A stretch of 64,000 nucleotides of DNA, from NCBI GenBank assembly GCA_964612975.1, contig CAZTGC010000001.1, positions 124,001 through 188,000 on the forward strand, written 5' to 3'. The position numbers and the translations under genes were made by a program. Shown here in pieces: positions 27,342 to 36,774 of the stretch. Numbering within the stretch: position 1 is the stretch's first letter; each line of letters begins with the position of its first letter. A model generated the notes under the pieces. It was not told where the DNA came from. It worked only from the letters and a program-made list of their open reading frames with translations, and made no database searches. Source of the stretch: NZ13-RE01 sp964612975. Its GTDB lineage: Bacteria; Dictyoglomota; Dictyoglomia; Dictyoglomales; Dictyoglomaceae.

Positions 27342-28415
27342 ATGAAGGAAATTGATAAAGAAAAAAGCTTAGAAGCTGCCATATCTCAAATAGAGAAGGA
27401 ATTTGGTAAGGGATCCATAATGCGTTTAGGAAGTACTGAACGTTTTCAGGTGGAAGTAATTCCTACCGGAATTCTTACCTTAGATTATGCATTGGGAGTT
27501 GGAGGGGTTCCCAGGGGAAGGATTATTGAGCTTTATGGACCTGAAGGTTCTGGAAAAACAACTGTTGGGCTACAAGTTATTGCTTCTATACAAAAAAGAG
27601 GTGGAGTTGCTGCATTTATAGATGCGGAACATGCCTTAGATCCAAATTATGCAAAAAAATTGGGAGTAAACTTAGAAAATCTTCTTATTTCTCAACCTGA
27701 TACAGGAGAGCAAGCCTTAGAAATTGCAGAGATCCTTGTAAGGAGTGGTGCAGTAGATGTAATTGTTATAGACTCTGTTGCTGCATTGGTTCCAAGGGCA
27801 GAATTAGAAGGAGAAATGGGAGAGGCTTTTATTGGGTTACAAGCTCGTTTAATGTCTCAAGCATTAAGAAAACTTACAGGAGTTATTAGTAAATCTAAGA
27901 CAGTAGCTATATTTATTAATCAACTAAGGGAGAAAGTGGGAACCTTTTTTGGAAATCCTGAGACAACTCCTGGCGGAAGGGCATTGAAATTTTATTCCTC
28001 AGTGAGGATTGAGGTTAGGAAATTAGAATCTATGAAGGAAGGAAGCGAGATTACAGGAACCCGTGTAAAGGTAAAGGTAGTAAAAAATAAAGTTGCGCCT
28101 CCCTTTAAAGAGGGAGAATTTGATTTAATCTATGGGGAAGGAATATCCCGAGAAGGATGTATCTTAGATGCAGGGGTTGAAACAGGAGTTATTGAGAAAA
28201 GTGGAACTTGGTATATTTATAAAGACATAAGGATACAGGGACGAGAGAATGCAAAGAATTATCTAATAGATCATCCTGAGGTTGCAGAGGAGATAGAGAG
28301 AGAAATCAGGAAAATTTGGGGATTTGAAGAAACTACATCTAAAGAAGAAAAGCCTGAAGAAAAGTCTAAAAATTCTGAAGAAAAGCCTTTAAGGAAAACC
28401 ACATCGAAATCTTGA
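27342..28415 (+). CDS. recA: Recombinase RecA
   Basis: Strand-exchange recombinase and SOS co-protease, 357 residues. Walker A GPEGSGKT at 66-73, the IDAEHALDP signature, VIVIDSVAALVPRAELEGEMG, loop 2 with FINQLREKVGTFFGNPETTPG, and FYSSVRIEVR are intact. The tail is a lysine/glutamate-rich segment. AAGGAG precedes the ATG. Its TGA stop lies inside the -35 box of the tRNA-Leu promoter. Confidence 0.98.
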   Translation: MKEIDKEKSLEAAISQIEKEFGKGSIMRLGSTERFQVEVIPTGILTLDYALGVGGVPRGRIIELYGPEGSGKTTVGLQVIASIQKRGGVAAFIDAEHALDPNYAKKLGVNLENLLISQPDTGEQALEIAEILVRSGAVDVIVIDSVAALVPRAELEGEMGEAFIGLQARLMSQALRKLTGVISKSKTVAIFINQLREKVGTFFGNPETTPGGRALKFYSSVRIEVRKLESMKEGSEITGTRVKVKVVKNKVAPPFKEGEFDLIYGEGISREGCILDAGVETGVIEKSGTWYIYKDIRIQGRENAKNYLIDHPEVAEEIEREIRKIWGFEETTSKEEKPEEKSKNSEEKPLRKTTSKS

Positions 28416-28439
28416 CAATTATAAGATAGAATTTATAAT
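28412..28439 (+). promoter_or_regulatory. Strong promoter of tRNA-Leu
   Basis: Perfect -35 TTGACA (28412-28417) and perfect -10 TATAAT (28434-28439) with a 16-base spacer. The -35 overlaps the recA stop codon. Transcription would begin about 7 bases after the -10, a few bases before the mature tRNA at 28453. Confidence 0.88.
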
Positions 28440-28452
28440 CAAAGATAAAGGG

Positions 28453-28540
28453 GCCGAGGTGGTGGAATTAGGCAGACACGTAGCATTGAGGGTGCTATGG
28501 GTGAAAACCCGTCCGGGTTCAAATCCCGGCCTCGGCACCA
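28453..28540 (+). tRNA. tRNA-Leu (anticodon GAG), CCA encoded
   Basis: An 88-base class II tRNA. Acceptor arms GCCGAGG and CCTCGGC pair perfectly. Anticodon stem TAGCA/TGCTA holds loop TTGAGGG, giving GAG. A long variable arm (GGGTGAAAACCC) is typical of leucine, and the T-arm CCGGG-TTCAAAT-CCCGG is canonical. ACCA is encoded at 28537-28540. Confidence 0.95.
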
Positions 28541-28556
28541 ATAAAAAAGATAATAT

Positions 28557-28588
28557 GGTTGGGGGTAATCTCCTCAACCTTTATTTTA
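28557..28588 (+). terminator. Hairpin with T-rich tail after tRNA-Leu
   Basis: GGTTGGGGG (from 28557) pairs, with two G-T wobbles, to CTCCTCAACC (to 28579). TTTATTTTA follows. It is a moderate terminator. oppD starts 23 bases beyond it with GGAGG before its TTG, so oppDF may be expressed by read-through from the tRNA promoter. Confidence 0.6.
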
Positions 28589-28610
28589 TATTATTATGGA
28601 GGTCTTATAA

Positions 28611-29594
28611 TTGATTAATGGGGAAACCTTATTAGAAGCTAGAGATTTATCAACATACTTTTTTACCGATGAGGGAATTGTAAAAGCAGTTGATGGGGTA
28701 AGCTTAAAATTATCTTTAGGGGAATCCTTAGGAATATTAGGAGAATCTGGTTGTGGAAAAAGTGTAACTGCTCTTTCTATTATGAGATTAGTCCAGCCCC
28801 CGGGGAAAATTGTCAATGGAGAAATCCTATTTAAGGGGGAAGATCTTTTAAAAAAGCCTGAGGAAGAGATGAGGCAAATTCGTGGAAATAAAATATCTAT
28901 GATCTTTCAGGATCCAATGACATCTTTAAATCCTGTTTTTACCATTGGAGATCAAATAATAGAGGCTATCACTCTTCATCAAGGACTAGATAAAAGGTCT
29001 GCAAAGAAGAAGGCAGTTGAGATGTTGGAATTAGTGAGAATCCCTGAAGCAGAAAAAAGGATAAATGATTATCCCCACCAATTTAGTGGTGGGATGAGGC
29101 AAAGGGTAATGATTGCTATGGCGTTATCTTGTAATCCATCAATATTAATTGCAGATGAACCAACAACAGCATTAGATGTTACTATTCAAGCTCAGATCTT
29201 GGAATTAATGAAGCTGTTAAGAAAAGAGTTTCAGATGTCTACAATATTGATAACCCATGACATGGGAATTGTTGCGGAATATTGTGATAATGTATTAGTT
29301 ATGTATGCAGGAAAAGTAGTAGAATATGCAGATTTAAAAACAATCTTTAAGCACCCTGCTCATCCATATACCATTGGATTATTGGAGTCTGTTCCTCGCT
29401 TGGATGTTAGAAGGGAAAGATTAAATGCCATTGAAGGGCAACCTCCTGATTTAGTTGCTCTACCTAGTTATTGTTATTATGCGGAAAGATGTCCCTATAG
29501 GACAAAGGAATGCTTAGAACAAATACCAGAATTAGTAGAAATTGAAAAGGGGCATTTAGTAAGATGCATCCATGGGGAAAAGATTAAGAGGTAG
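28611..29594 (+). CDS. oppD: Oligopeptide ABC transporter ATP-binding protein OppD
   Basis: Cytoplasmic ATPase of a peptide importer, 327 residues. Walker A GESGCGKS, signature SGGMRQRVMIAMAL, Walker B LIADEPTTALDVT and the H-loop THDMG are intact. The C-terminal oligopeptide-specific extension with its cysteine cluster (CYYAERC, CPYRTKEC, CIHGEK) is present. TTG start, TGGAGG upstream. It pairs with oppF three bases later. The likely membrane partners are OppB and OppC at 1887-3710. Confidence 0.94.
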   Translation: MINGETLLEARDLSTYFFTDEGIVKAVDGVSLKLSLGESLGILGESGCGKSVTALSIMRLVQPPGKIVNGEILFKGEDLLKKPEEEMRQIRGNKISMIFQDPMTSLNPVFTIGDQIIEAITLHQGLDKRSAKKKAVEMLELVRIPEAEKRINDYPHQFSGGMRQRVMIAMALSCNPSILIADEPTTALDVTIQAQILELMKLLRKEFQMSTILITHDMGIVAEYCDNVLVMYAGKVVEYADLKTIFKHPAHPYTIGLLESVPRLDVRRERLNAIEGQPPDLVALPSYCYYAERCPYRTKECLEQIPELVEIEKGHLVRCIHGEKIKR

Positions 29595-29597
29595 AAG

Positions 29598-30581
29598 ATG
29601 AATAATAACGAGATATTGTTAGAAGTTAGAAATCTTAGAAAATATTTCCCTATAAAAAGAGGGATTGTTTTTTCAAGACATGTGGGAGATGTGAGGGCAG
29701 TAGATGATATATCCTTTAATATAAGGAAGGGAGAAACTGTAGGTTTAGTAGGAGAATCAGGATGCGGAAAATCTACGGTAGCAAGAGTTATTATTAGGCT
29801 TCTTGACCCTACAGATGGAGAAATTATTTTTGAAGGAAAGGATATAACGAAAATTCCCCAAAATGAATTAAGAAAATTGAGAAGGGATATGCAGATAATA
29901 TTCCAAGATCCATACTCTGCCTTAAACCCAAGAATGACAATAAGTGAAATCATTGGAGAACCATTAGAAGTTCATAATGTTGTTAATAACAGTAAAGAAA
30001 AACAAAGGAGAATTCAAGAATTATTAGAATTAGTGGGGCTTGCCCCATATCATGCCAATCGTTATCCCCATGAATTTAGTGGAGGACAACGCCAAAGAAT
30101 AGGTATTGCAAGAGCCTTAGCTTTAAATCCCAAATTTATAGTGGCAGATGAGCCTACTTCTGCCTTAGATGTGTCTGTAAGAGCACAAATTATTAATCTC
30201 ATGCAAGATCTTCAAAAGGAGCTTGGGTTAACATATCTTTTCATCTCTCATGATCTCAGTGTTATTAGACATATTTGTGATAGAATCTTGGTAATGTATC
30301 TTGGAAAACTTGTGGAAATTGCCCCAAATGAGAAGCTTTACAGTTCTCCTTTTCACCCCTATACCCAAGCTTTACTTTCTGCAGTTCCTATTCCTGAGCC
30401 TGAGGTAGCAGAGAAAAGAAAGAAGGTTATACTTCTTGGGGATGTTCCCAGTCCTGTAAATCCTCCATCAGGATGTAGATTTCATCCCCGTTGTCCCTAT
30501 GTTATGGATGTATGTTCGGAGGTTGAACCTCAATTAAAGGAAATAAAGAAGGAGCATTTTACTGCCTGTCATTTATATTAA
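29598..30581 (+). CDS. oppF: Oligopeptide ABC transporter ATP-binding protein OppF
   Basis: Second ATPase of the pair, 327 residues. Walker A GESGCGKS, signature SGGQRQRIGIARAL, Walker B FIVADEPTSALDVS and H-loop SHDLSV are present. The C-terminal oligopeptide/dipeptide domain includes GDVPSPVNPPSGCRFHPRCP, with the conserved cysteines continuing to the ACHLY end. The gatC ATG follows one base after its stop. Confidence 0.95.
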   Translation: MNNNEILLEVRNLRKYFPIKRGIVFSRHVGDVRAVDDISFNIRKGETVGLVGESGCGKSTVARVIIRLLDPTDGEIIFEGKDITKIPQNELRKLRRDMQIIFQDPYSALNPRMTISEIIGEPLEVHNVVNNSKEKQRRIQELLELVGLAPYHANRYPHEFSGGQRQRIGIARALALNPKFIVADEPTSALDVSVRAQIINLMQDLQKELGLTYLFISHDLSVIRHICDRILVMYLGKLVEIAPNEKLYSSPFHPYTQALLSAVPIPEPEVAEKRKKVILLGDVPSPVNPPSGCRFHPRCPYVMDVCSEVEPQLKEIKKEHFTACHLY

Positions 30582-30582
30582 A

Positions 30583-30879
30583 ATGATTAAAAATTTTATT
30601 CAACAATTGGGAAAAACAGCCCATCTTGCGAGATTAAACTTAAGAGAGGAGGAGGAAGAGCTTTATTCAAAACAGCTTGAGGAAATATTAAACTACTTCC
30701 AAAAATTACAAGAGTTGGACACTTCAAATGTGGAACCTATGGCTCATGTTCTTCCCCTTAATAATGTGTGGAGAGAGGATGAGATAAAGAAGAGTATGGA
30801 ACAAGAATTAATTTTGAAAAATGCTCCTCAAGTTGAAAACAATTGTTTTAAGGTTCCAAAAATTGTAAAAAATATTTGA
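30583..30879 (+). CDS. gatC: Aspartyl/glutamyl-tRNA amidotransferase subunit C
   Basis: Small scaffold subunit that stabilises GatA in the GatCAB complex. 98 residues. Family features: HLARLNLREEEEELYSKQLE, ILNYFQKLQELDTSNVEPMA, and the late NVWREDE motif. It lies in the order gatC-gatA-gatB, overlapping gatA by four bases (TTGA). Confidence 0.93.
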   Translation: MIKNFIQQLGKTAHLARLNLREEEEELYSKQLEEILNYFQKLQELDTSNVEPMAHVLPLNNVWREDEIKKSMEQELILKNAPQVENNCFKVPKIVKNI

Positions 30880-32336
30880 AAATAATGGGAATTATAAAAG
30901 AGATTCATGATCTTTATTCAAAAAAAGAAATAACTGTTGGGGAGGTTACAGAGAAATATTTAAAAAATATTGAAAATTGGGAACCTCATGTTCATGCCTT
31001 TCTTACTGTCAATTTAGATTATATTGAGAAGGAGATAAAAAGGGTTGAAGATTTAAAATTTAACGAAGATTTAATTTTATATGGTATCCCTGTAGCTATA
31101 AAGGATAATATTTTAACAGAAAATCTTCTTACCACATGTGCATCAAAGATATTAGAAAATTTTATTCCTCCTTATGATGCAGAAGTAATAAGAAAGTTAA
31201 AGGAAAAGGGAGCAATAATAATTGGAAAAACAAATCTTGATGAATTTGCCATGGGATCATCTACAGAAAATTCTGCCTTTGGACCTACAAAAAATCCATG
31301 GGACTTGAAAAGAGTGCCGGGAGGATCATCAGGAGGTTCTGCTGTAGCTGTTGCTACAGGAGAATCTCCTTTGGCTCTGGGATCTGATACTGGCGGTTCC
31401 ATTAGGCAACCTGCAAGCTTTACGGGAGTCTTAGGATTGAAACCTACCTATGGATTAGTTTCTAGATATGGATTGGTGGCCTTTGCATCATCCTTGGATC
31501 AAATAGGACCCTTTGCAAGAAAAGTTGAGGACTTAGCAATAATCCTTCAAGTAATTGCAGGTTATGATCCAGGGGATTCCACATCTTCTCCCTATTCTCC
31601 TCCAAATTATTTAGATTCCTTGGGTAAAAGTGTAAAGGGATGGAGAATAGGTGTTCCTAAGGAAATGTGGGAAAAGGGAGTAGAAGATAGTGTATTAGAA
31701 GTTTTAGATTCTGCATTAAAAATTTTAAAGGATTTAGGGGTAGAATTAATTGAAATCTCTCTTCCCACTGTTGAATATGCTCTACCAACATACTATCTTA
31801 TTGCAACTTCAGAGGCAAGTTCAAATTTAGCAAGATATGATGGAATCCATTATGGATATAGAAATAAAAACCAGAATGATCTAATCTCCCTTTACAAAGC
31901 TTCAAGGGGAGAAGGATTTGGAAGCGAAGTGAAAAGAAGGATAATTTTGGGGACCTATGCTTTATCTGCTGGATATTATGATGCTTATTATCTTAGAGCC
32001 ACAAAGGTAAGAACCCTTATTCGTCAGGATTTTGAATCTGCATTTAGAAAAGTTGACTTAATTATATCTCCTACAAGTCCTGTTCTTCCCTTTAAATTAG
32101 GGGAAAGGATAGAGGATCCTTTGAAGATGTATCTTATAGATATTTTAACTATTCCTGTAAATCTTGCGGGAATTCCTGCAATTTCTGTTCCTGCAGGATT
32201 TAAAGATAACTTACCCATTGGCCTTCAGTTTATGGGTCCTTTCTTTTCCGAAGATAAACTCTTACAAATATCCTATGCTTTTCAAAAATTAATGGATTTT
32301 TCAGAAAAATATCCTGATACTTTAGAGGGTTTATAA
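30876..32336 (+). CDS. gatA: Aspartyl/glutamyl-tRNA amidotransferase subunit A
   Basis: Amidase subunit that releases ammonia from glutamine for transamidation of mischarged tRNA. 486 residues. The amidase-signature catalytic triad region is complete: the lysine in IPVAIKDNI, the glycine-serine motif PGGSSGGSAVAVA, and the serine in TGGSIRQPAS. It starts at TTG 30876 overlapping the gatC stop, or at ATG 30885; neither has an obvious Shine-Dalgarno, suggesting translational coupling. Confidence 0.96.
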   Translation: MKIMGIIKEIHDLYSKKEITVGEVTEKYLKNIENWEPHVHAFLTVNLDYIEKEIKRVEDLKFNEDLILYGIPVAIKDNILTENLLTTCASKILENFIPPYDAEVIRKLKEKGAIIIGKTNLDEFAMGSSTENSAFGPTKNPWDLKRVPGGSSGGSAVAVATGESPLALGSDTGGSIRQPASFTGVLGLKPTYGLVSRYGLVAFASSLDQIGPFARKVEDLAIILQVIAGYDPGDSTSSPYSPPNYLDSLGKSVKGWRIGVPKEMWEKGVEDSVLEVLDSALKILKDLGVELIEISLPTVEYALPTYYLIATSEASSNLARYDGIHYGYRNKNQNDLISLYKASRGEGFGSEVKRRIILGTYALSAGYYDAYYLRATKVRTLIRQDFESAFRKVDLIISPTSPVLPFKLGERIEDPLKMYLIDILTIPVNLAGIPAISVPAGFKDNLPIGLQFMGPFFSEDKLLQISYAFQKLMDFSEKYPDTLEGL

Positions 32337-33784
32337 TGTACCTGCCAGTTATTGGTTTAGAAGTTCATGCCCAGCTTTTAACAAAATCAAAGATGTTTTG
32401 TTCTTGTAGCACTGATCATGAAAATGCTCCCCCCAATACCCTTGTTTGTCCTATTTGTATGGGAATGCCCGGAGTTCTTCCTGTTCCCAACAAAAGGGCA
32501 ATAGAACTTCTTATTAAAACTGCCCTTTCCCTTAATTGTGAAATTTCTTCCTTCTCAAAATTTGATAGAAAAAATTATTTTTATCCTGATTTACCCAAGG
32601 GTTATCAAATATCTCAGTATGATCTTCCCTTAGCAAGGGGAGGATATGTGGAATTTGAAGTGGATTCAGAAATAAAAAGAGTTAGATTAAAAAGAATTCA
32701 TTTGGAAGAGGACACAGGAAAGCTACTTCATGTGGGAGAAGGAGATAGATTAGCAGAAGCAGAATATAGTCTTGTGGATCTAAATAGATGTGGGATTCCA
32801 TTGATGGAGATAGTAACAGAGCCAGATATCCATTCTCCAAAGGAGGCAAGATTATTTCTTCAGGAATTGAGGAAAATTTTAAGATATTTAGAAGTAAGTA
32901 GTGGAGACATGGAAAAGGGCTCATTAAGATGCGATGCCAATGTGTCAGTCAGGACAGAGACAGGAATCTTAGGAATAAGAACAGAGATAAAAAATGTCAA
33001 CTCCTTCTATTCCCTTGAGAAAGCCTTAGAATATGAAATAGAAAGACAAATAAAGCTATTGAAAGAAGGAAAAGAAGTAGTTCAGGAGACAAGGCATTGG
33101 GATGAGAAAAAACAAGTAACAGTGACTTTAAGGGGAAAAGAGGAGGCAGAAGATTATAGATATTTCCCAGAACCTGATATTCCTCCTATTCTTATCTCAA
33201 AGGAAATTTTAGAGGAGATCAAAAGGACTATTCCTCCTTTACCCCTTCAAAGGAAACTATTATTACAAAATACCCTTTCCCTATCCCCTATAGAAGCAGA
33301 AATTATTACATCGGAGAAGGAGCTTTGTGAATTCTTTGATGAGTGTCTTAAATTATATAACAATCCTAAAAATTTAAGCAATTGGATAACTGTAGAACTT
33401 ATGAGCTATTTAAATGACCAGAAATTAAACTTCAGGGATTTAAATATTGAGCCAAAGAAATTTGTTAAAATTATTGAAATGGTGGATAAAAATGAGATAA
33501 CAAGACCTGTGGGGAAGGAAATCTTAAGAAAATATTTAGATACTAAGGAAGATCCAGAGAAAATAGTAGAAAAAGAAGGATTAAAAACAGTAAGCGATTT
33601 AGATTTTCTAAAGGAAATAGTTAAAAGGGTGATAGATGGAAATGAAAAGGCAGTTTCAGATTATTTAAAGGGGAAGAAAAATGTGATAAACTTTTTAGTG
33701 GGACAAGTTATGAAGGAGACAAAGGGAAGGGCAAGTTTGGATTTAGTTAAAAATCTTTTAGAGGAAGAATTGAATAAAAGATGA
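32336..33784 (+). CDS. gatB: Aspartyl/glutamyl-tRNA amidotransferase subunit B
   Basis: tRNA-binding and kinase subunit that activates the mischarged amino acid. 482 residues. It opens VIGLEVHAQLLTKSKMFCSC, and the cysteines in FCSC and CPIC form the expected zinc site. Other signatures: DRKNYFYPDLPKGYQISQYD, EEDTGK and RCDANVSVR. A helical YqeY-like tail is at the C-terminus. A complete gatCAB implies indirect synthesis of Gln-tRNA or Asn-tRNA. Confidence 0.97.
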   Translation: MYLPVIGLEVHAQLLTKSKMFCSCSTDHENAPPNTLVCPICMGMPGVLPVPNKRAIELLIKTALSLNCEISSFSKFDRKNYFYPDLPKGYQISQYDLPLARGGYVEFEVDSEIKRVRLKRIHLEEDTGKLLHVGEGDRLAEAEYSLVDLNRCGIPLMEIVTEPDIHSPKEARLFLQELRKILRYLEVSSGDMEKGSLRCDANVSVRTETGILGIRTEIKNVNSFYSLEKALEYEIERQIKLLKEGKEVVQETRHWDEKKQVTVTLRGKEEAEDYRYFPEPDIPPILISKEILEEIKRTIPPLPLQRKLLLQNTLSLSPIEAEIITSEKELCEFFDECLKLYNNPKNLSNWITVELMSYLNDQKLNFRDLNIEPKKFVKIIEMVDKNEITRPVGKEILRKYLDTKEDPEKIVEKEGLKTVSDLDFLKEIVKRVIDGNEKAVSDYLKGKKNVINFLVGQVMKETKGRASLDLVKNLLEEELNKR

Positions 33785-35469
33785 AGGACAAAAAACTCCT
33801 TGGAGAATATCTAATAGAACTTGGATTAATCACTAGGGAACAGTTGGAAAAGGCTCTTGAGGAACAAAAAAAGACAGGAGTTCGTTTGGGGCAGATCTTA
33901 ATTGAGAGGGGATATGTAAAACCTGAAGATATTGGAAAAGTTTTAGAATTACAAAGTGAGATTCCTTATATTCCCTTGTCGGAGATAAAAATTGATGAAA
34001 AATTTGTTTCCACATTTTCCGAAGGCATCTTAAAAAGATATAAATTTTTACCATTAAAAAGAGAAGGGGGAATGGTTCATATTGCTCTTGTGCCCCCCTT
34101 AGACTCTGCAGTTGTTAATGAAATAAGAAGAATTGTTCGCTCTCCTTTAAAATTATTTTTAATAACGGAAAGGGAATTTAATCAAGCTCTCTCTCAAGTT
34201 TTCTCCTTAGATAAAACTACAAAGGAAGTAATTCAAAATTTTCAAACAAGAAAACCTGTGGAAACCTTAGTAGAAGCCCCTCCAATCATTGAAGTAGAAG
34301 AAGCACCAGTGGTAAGATTGGTCTCCTCTATTATAAATGAAGCAATAATGAGAAATGCCAGTGATATTCATTTAGATCCTCAAGAGAAAGATATGAAGGT
34401 AAGATATAGAATAGATGGGATACTCTTTGATATTATGAGTATCCCTAAGGAACTTCAGGATACAGTGATAAGTAGGATAAAGGTTATGGCAGGAATGGAT
34501 ATAGCAGAAAAAAGAAGGCCTCAGGATGGAAGAACATCCTATAGATATGAGAATAAAATCTTTGATTTGAGAGTAGCCAGTATTGGAGCATCCCATGGAG
34601 AAATGGTAGTAATTAGGCTTTTAGATAAGACAAAGGTTTTGATAGAGTTGGACAGATTAGGAATGTCCTCGCAAGATTTATCCATCTTTGAAAATCTTAT
34701 AAGAAAGCCCTTTGGACTTATCTTGGTAACAGGTCCCACAGGAAGCGGAAAAACTACAACTTTATATGCTGCATTAAATGTTTTAAATAAGCCATCGGTA
34801 AATATAATCACCTTAGAGGATCCTGTGGAATATGAAATTACTAGAATAAATCAGATACAGATTCAGCCAAGGATAAACATTGATTTTGCAACAGGACTTC
34901 GAAGTATTTTAAGATTAGATCCAAATATCATAATGGTGGGAGAGATTAGAGATACAGAAACCTTAAATACCTCTATAGAAGCTGCATTAACAGGACACTT
35001 AGTCCTTTCAACCTTTCATGCAAATGATTCTATTTCCGCTATAGCCCGACTATTGCAGATGGGAGTGGAACCTTTTTTAATTGCATCTTCTCTTCTTGGA
35101 GTTGTTGCTCAAAGATTAGTAAGAACCATTTGCTTATCCTGTAAAGAGGAGTATATCGCAGAGAAGGAAGAGATTCAAGAATTAAGATTAACAACAATCT
35201 TAAATGATCCTTTAAAACTTTATAGAGGAAAGGGATGTGTTCTTTGTAATCATACTGGATTCTTAGGAAGAACAGGAGTATTTGAAATATTAAGGGTCAC
35301 TCGCAGTATAAGGGATTTAATAGTAAATAGAGCATCCTTAGACGAGATAAGGGAAAGGGCAGAAGAAGATGGAATGAAGACGTTATTTTATAATGCAAGG
35401 GAAAAGGTGTTGTATGGTATAACCACCTTTGAGGAAGCAAAAAGGGTAATACATTGGGAAGGTGATTAG
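33781..35469 (+). CDS. pilB: Type IV pilus/type II secretion assembly ATPase (PilB/GspE)
   Basis: Hexameric cytoplasmic motor that drives pilin polymerisation. 562 residues. The N-terminal MshEN-like domain (about 1-150) has LGEYLIELGLITREQLEKAL and is a c-di-GMP-binding fold in some relatives. The ATPase core has Walker A GPTGSGKTT at 318-326, the Walker B and His regions around LDPNIIMVGEIRD and GHLVLSTFHAND, and the zinc cysteines 451, 454, 486 and 489. It overlaps gatB by four bases. No PilT retraction ATPase is in the window. Confidence 0.94.
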   Translation: MKDKKLLGEYLIELGLITREQLEKALEEQKKTGVRLGQILIERGYVKPEDIGKVLELQSEIPYIPLSEIKIDEKFVSTFSEGILKRYKFLPLKREGGMVHIALVPPLDSAVVNEIRRIVRSPLKLFLITEREFNQALSQVFSLDKTTKEVIQNFQTRKPVETLVEAPPIIEVEEAPVVRLVSSIINEAIMRNASDIHLDPQEKDMKVRYRIDGILFDIMSIPKELQDTVISRIKVMAGMDIAEKRRPQDGRTSYRYENKIFDLRVASIGASHGEMVVIRLLDKTKVLIELDRLGMSSQDLSIFENLIRKPFGLILVTGPTGSGKTTTLYAALNVLNKPSVNIITLEDPVEYEITRINQIQIQPRINIDFATGLRSILRLDPNIIMVGEIRDTETLNTSIEAALTGHLVLSTFHANDSISAIARLLQMGVEPFLIASSLLGVVAQRLVRTICLSCKEEYIAEKEEIQELRLTTILNDPLKLYRGKGCVLCNHTGFLGRTGVFEILRVTRSIRDLIVNRASLDEIRERAEEDGMKTLFYNAREKVLYGITTFEEAKRVIHWEGD

Positions 35470-35470
35470 T

Positions 35471-36676
35471 TTGCCTCGTTTTGAATATATAGCAAAGGAT
35501 GACCAAGGAAGAATATTAAAGGGAATAGTTGAGGCAGAAACAGAAAGGGAAGCAAGAAGATTAATAAGAAGACAAAGATTATACATAGTTTCACTAAAAA
35601 AGGAATCTATCTTATTGAAACAACTAATGGTAAGTAAAAAGGTTTCTTTACCAGAACTTGTTGTTTTTACATCTCAATTTGCAACCCTCTTAAGCTCTGG
35701 AATTTTATTAACAGAAGCTATAACTACCTTAGCTCAACAAACAGACAATCTATATTTTAAGGAGGTTCTAAGAGAGGTAAGAAGAAGTATAGATGAAGGA
35801 GAAAGTCTATCTAATGCCCTAAGTAAATTTCCTAAGATTTTTCCGGGTATTTATATTAATCTTGTAAGAACAGGAGAATTAACTGGTAATTTAGATATAA
35901 TGCTGAATAGACTTGCAAAATATTTTGATTCTCAACATGAATTAAGGGAGAAAATAAAATCTGCTATGGCTTATCCAACAATCGTGATTATTGCAGCGAT
36001 TGCTGTGGTAATTTTCCTATTGATCTTTGTGATTCCAGTTTTTCAAAGTATCTATGGAAGAACTAATGTTCCCCTTCCTCTTCCCACAAGAATTTTAATA
36101 TCCATAAGTAATTTCATGAAAAACTATATTCTTTTAATCCTTCTTTTTCTTATAGGAATTTTTATTCTTATACCTATTCTTCTTAAAAATCTAAAGATAA
36201 AGAGATGGTGGGATGAGAAGAAATTAAATATTCCTCAGATTGGAAAAATCTGGAAACAAGTTATATTGGTAAGATTTGCCACCACCTTTAGCACTCTTCT
36301 TTCCAGTGGAATTTTAGTTACCCATTCCTTAGAGATTCTTCAAGATGTTGTAGGAAATTTATATTTTAGAGAAGGAATTCAAAGGATATATAGAGGAATT
36401 ATGGAGGGAAGATCCCTTTCTGAGCTTATGCAGGAGGAAGAGACATTCCCTCCAATGCTTGTAAGAATGATTGGGGTTGGAGAAAGAAGTGGAAGGATTG
36501 ATGAAATGTTAGATGAATTCTCAAGATTTTCTCAAAGGGAACTTGATAACCAAACAAAAAAGTTAACCTCAATAATTGAACCTATGATTACCCTTGGACT
36601 TGCAGGAATAGTATTTTTTATAGCCCTTTCCATGTATCTTCCCATGTTTAATATGGTGAGATTGTTTAGGAGATAA
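35471..36676 (+). CDS. pilC: Type IV pilus/type II secretion platform protein (PilC/GspF)
   Basis: Inner-membrane platform on which the pilus is assembled. 401 residues. Two GspF repeats each begin with an FTSQFATLLSSG-type motif (FATTFSTLLSSG in the second), with three hydrophobic helices around residues 165-190, 215-240 and 370-395. I chose TTG at 35471 (MPRFEYIAKDDQGR, the usual family start, with GGAAGGTG upstream). GTG at 35462 would add three residues and overlap pilB. Confidence 0.94.
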   Translation: MPRFEYIAKDDQGRILKGIVEAETEREARRLIRRQRLYIVSLKKESILLKQLMVSKKVSLPELVVFTSQFATLLSSGILLTEAITTLAQQTDNLYFKEVLREVRRSIDEGESLSNALSKFPKIFPGIYINLVRTGELTGNLDIMLNRLAKYFDSQHELREKIKSAMAYPTIVIIAAIAVVIFLLIFVIPVFQSIYGRTNVPLPLPTRILISISNFMKNYILLILLFLIGIFILIPILLKNLKIKRWWDEKKLNIPQIGKIWKQVILVRFATTFSTLLSSGILVTHSLEILQDVVGNLYFREGIQRIYRGIMEGRSLSELMQEEETFPPMLVRMIGVGERSGRIDEMLDEFSRFSQRELDNQTKKLTSIIEPMITLGLAGIVFFIALSMYLPMFNMVRLFRR

Positions 36677-36678
36677 TT

Positions 36679-36735
36679 ATGAGTAATAGATATAAATATT
36701 GGTATGAGCAAGGAGACATTAAATGGGGCGGATAG
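36679..36735 (+). CDS. Possible 18-residue peptide after pilC
   Basis: A short frame, MSNRYKYWYEQGDIKWGG, starts two bases after the pilC stop. A good Shine-Dalgarno, AGGAGA, lies 5 bases upstream. It ends at TAG 36733-36735. A second tiny frame (21 codons, 36723-36788) begins within it at ATG. A one-base shift in the GGGG run at 36725-36728 would join them, so this could be a degraded gene or two leader peptides. I recognise no homologue. Confidence 0.25.
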   Translation: MSNRYKYWYEQGDIKWGG

Positions 36736-36774
36736 TATCATCAGGTTTTGTGAAAGGAATTTTAATGGATAGTT

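Noticed and set aside
29495..29953. 152-codon open frame on the minus strand across oppD and oppF.
   Set aside because: The plus-strand ABC ATPases are complete and well conserved here, so the antisense frame is a shadow.
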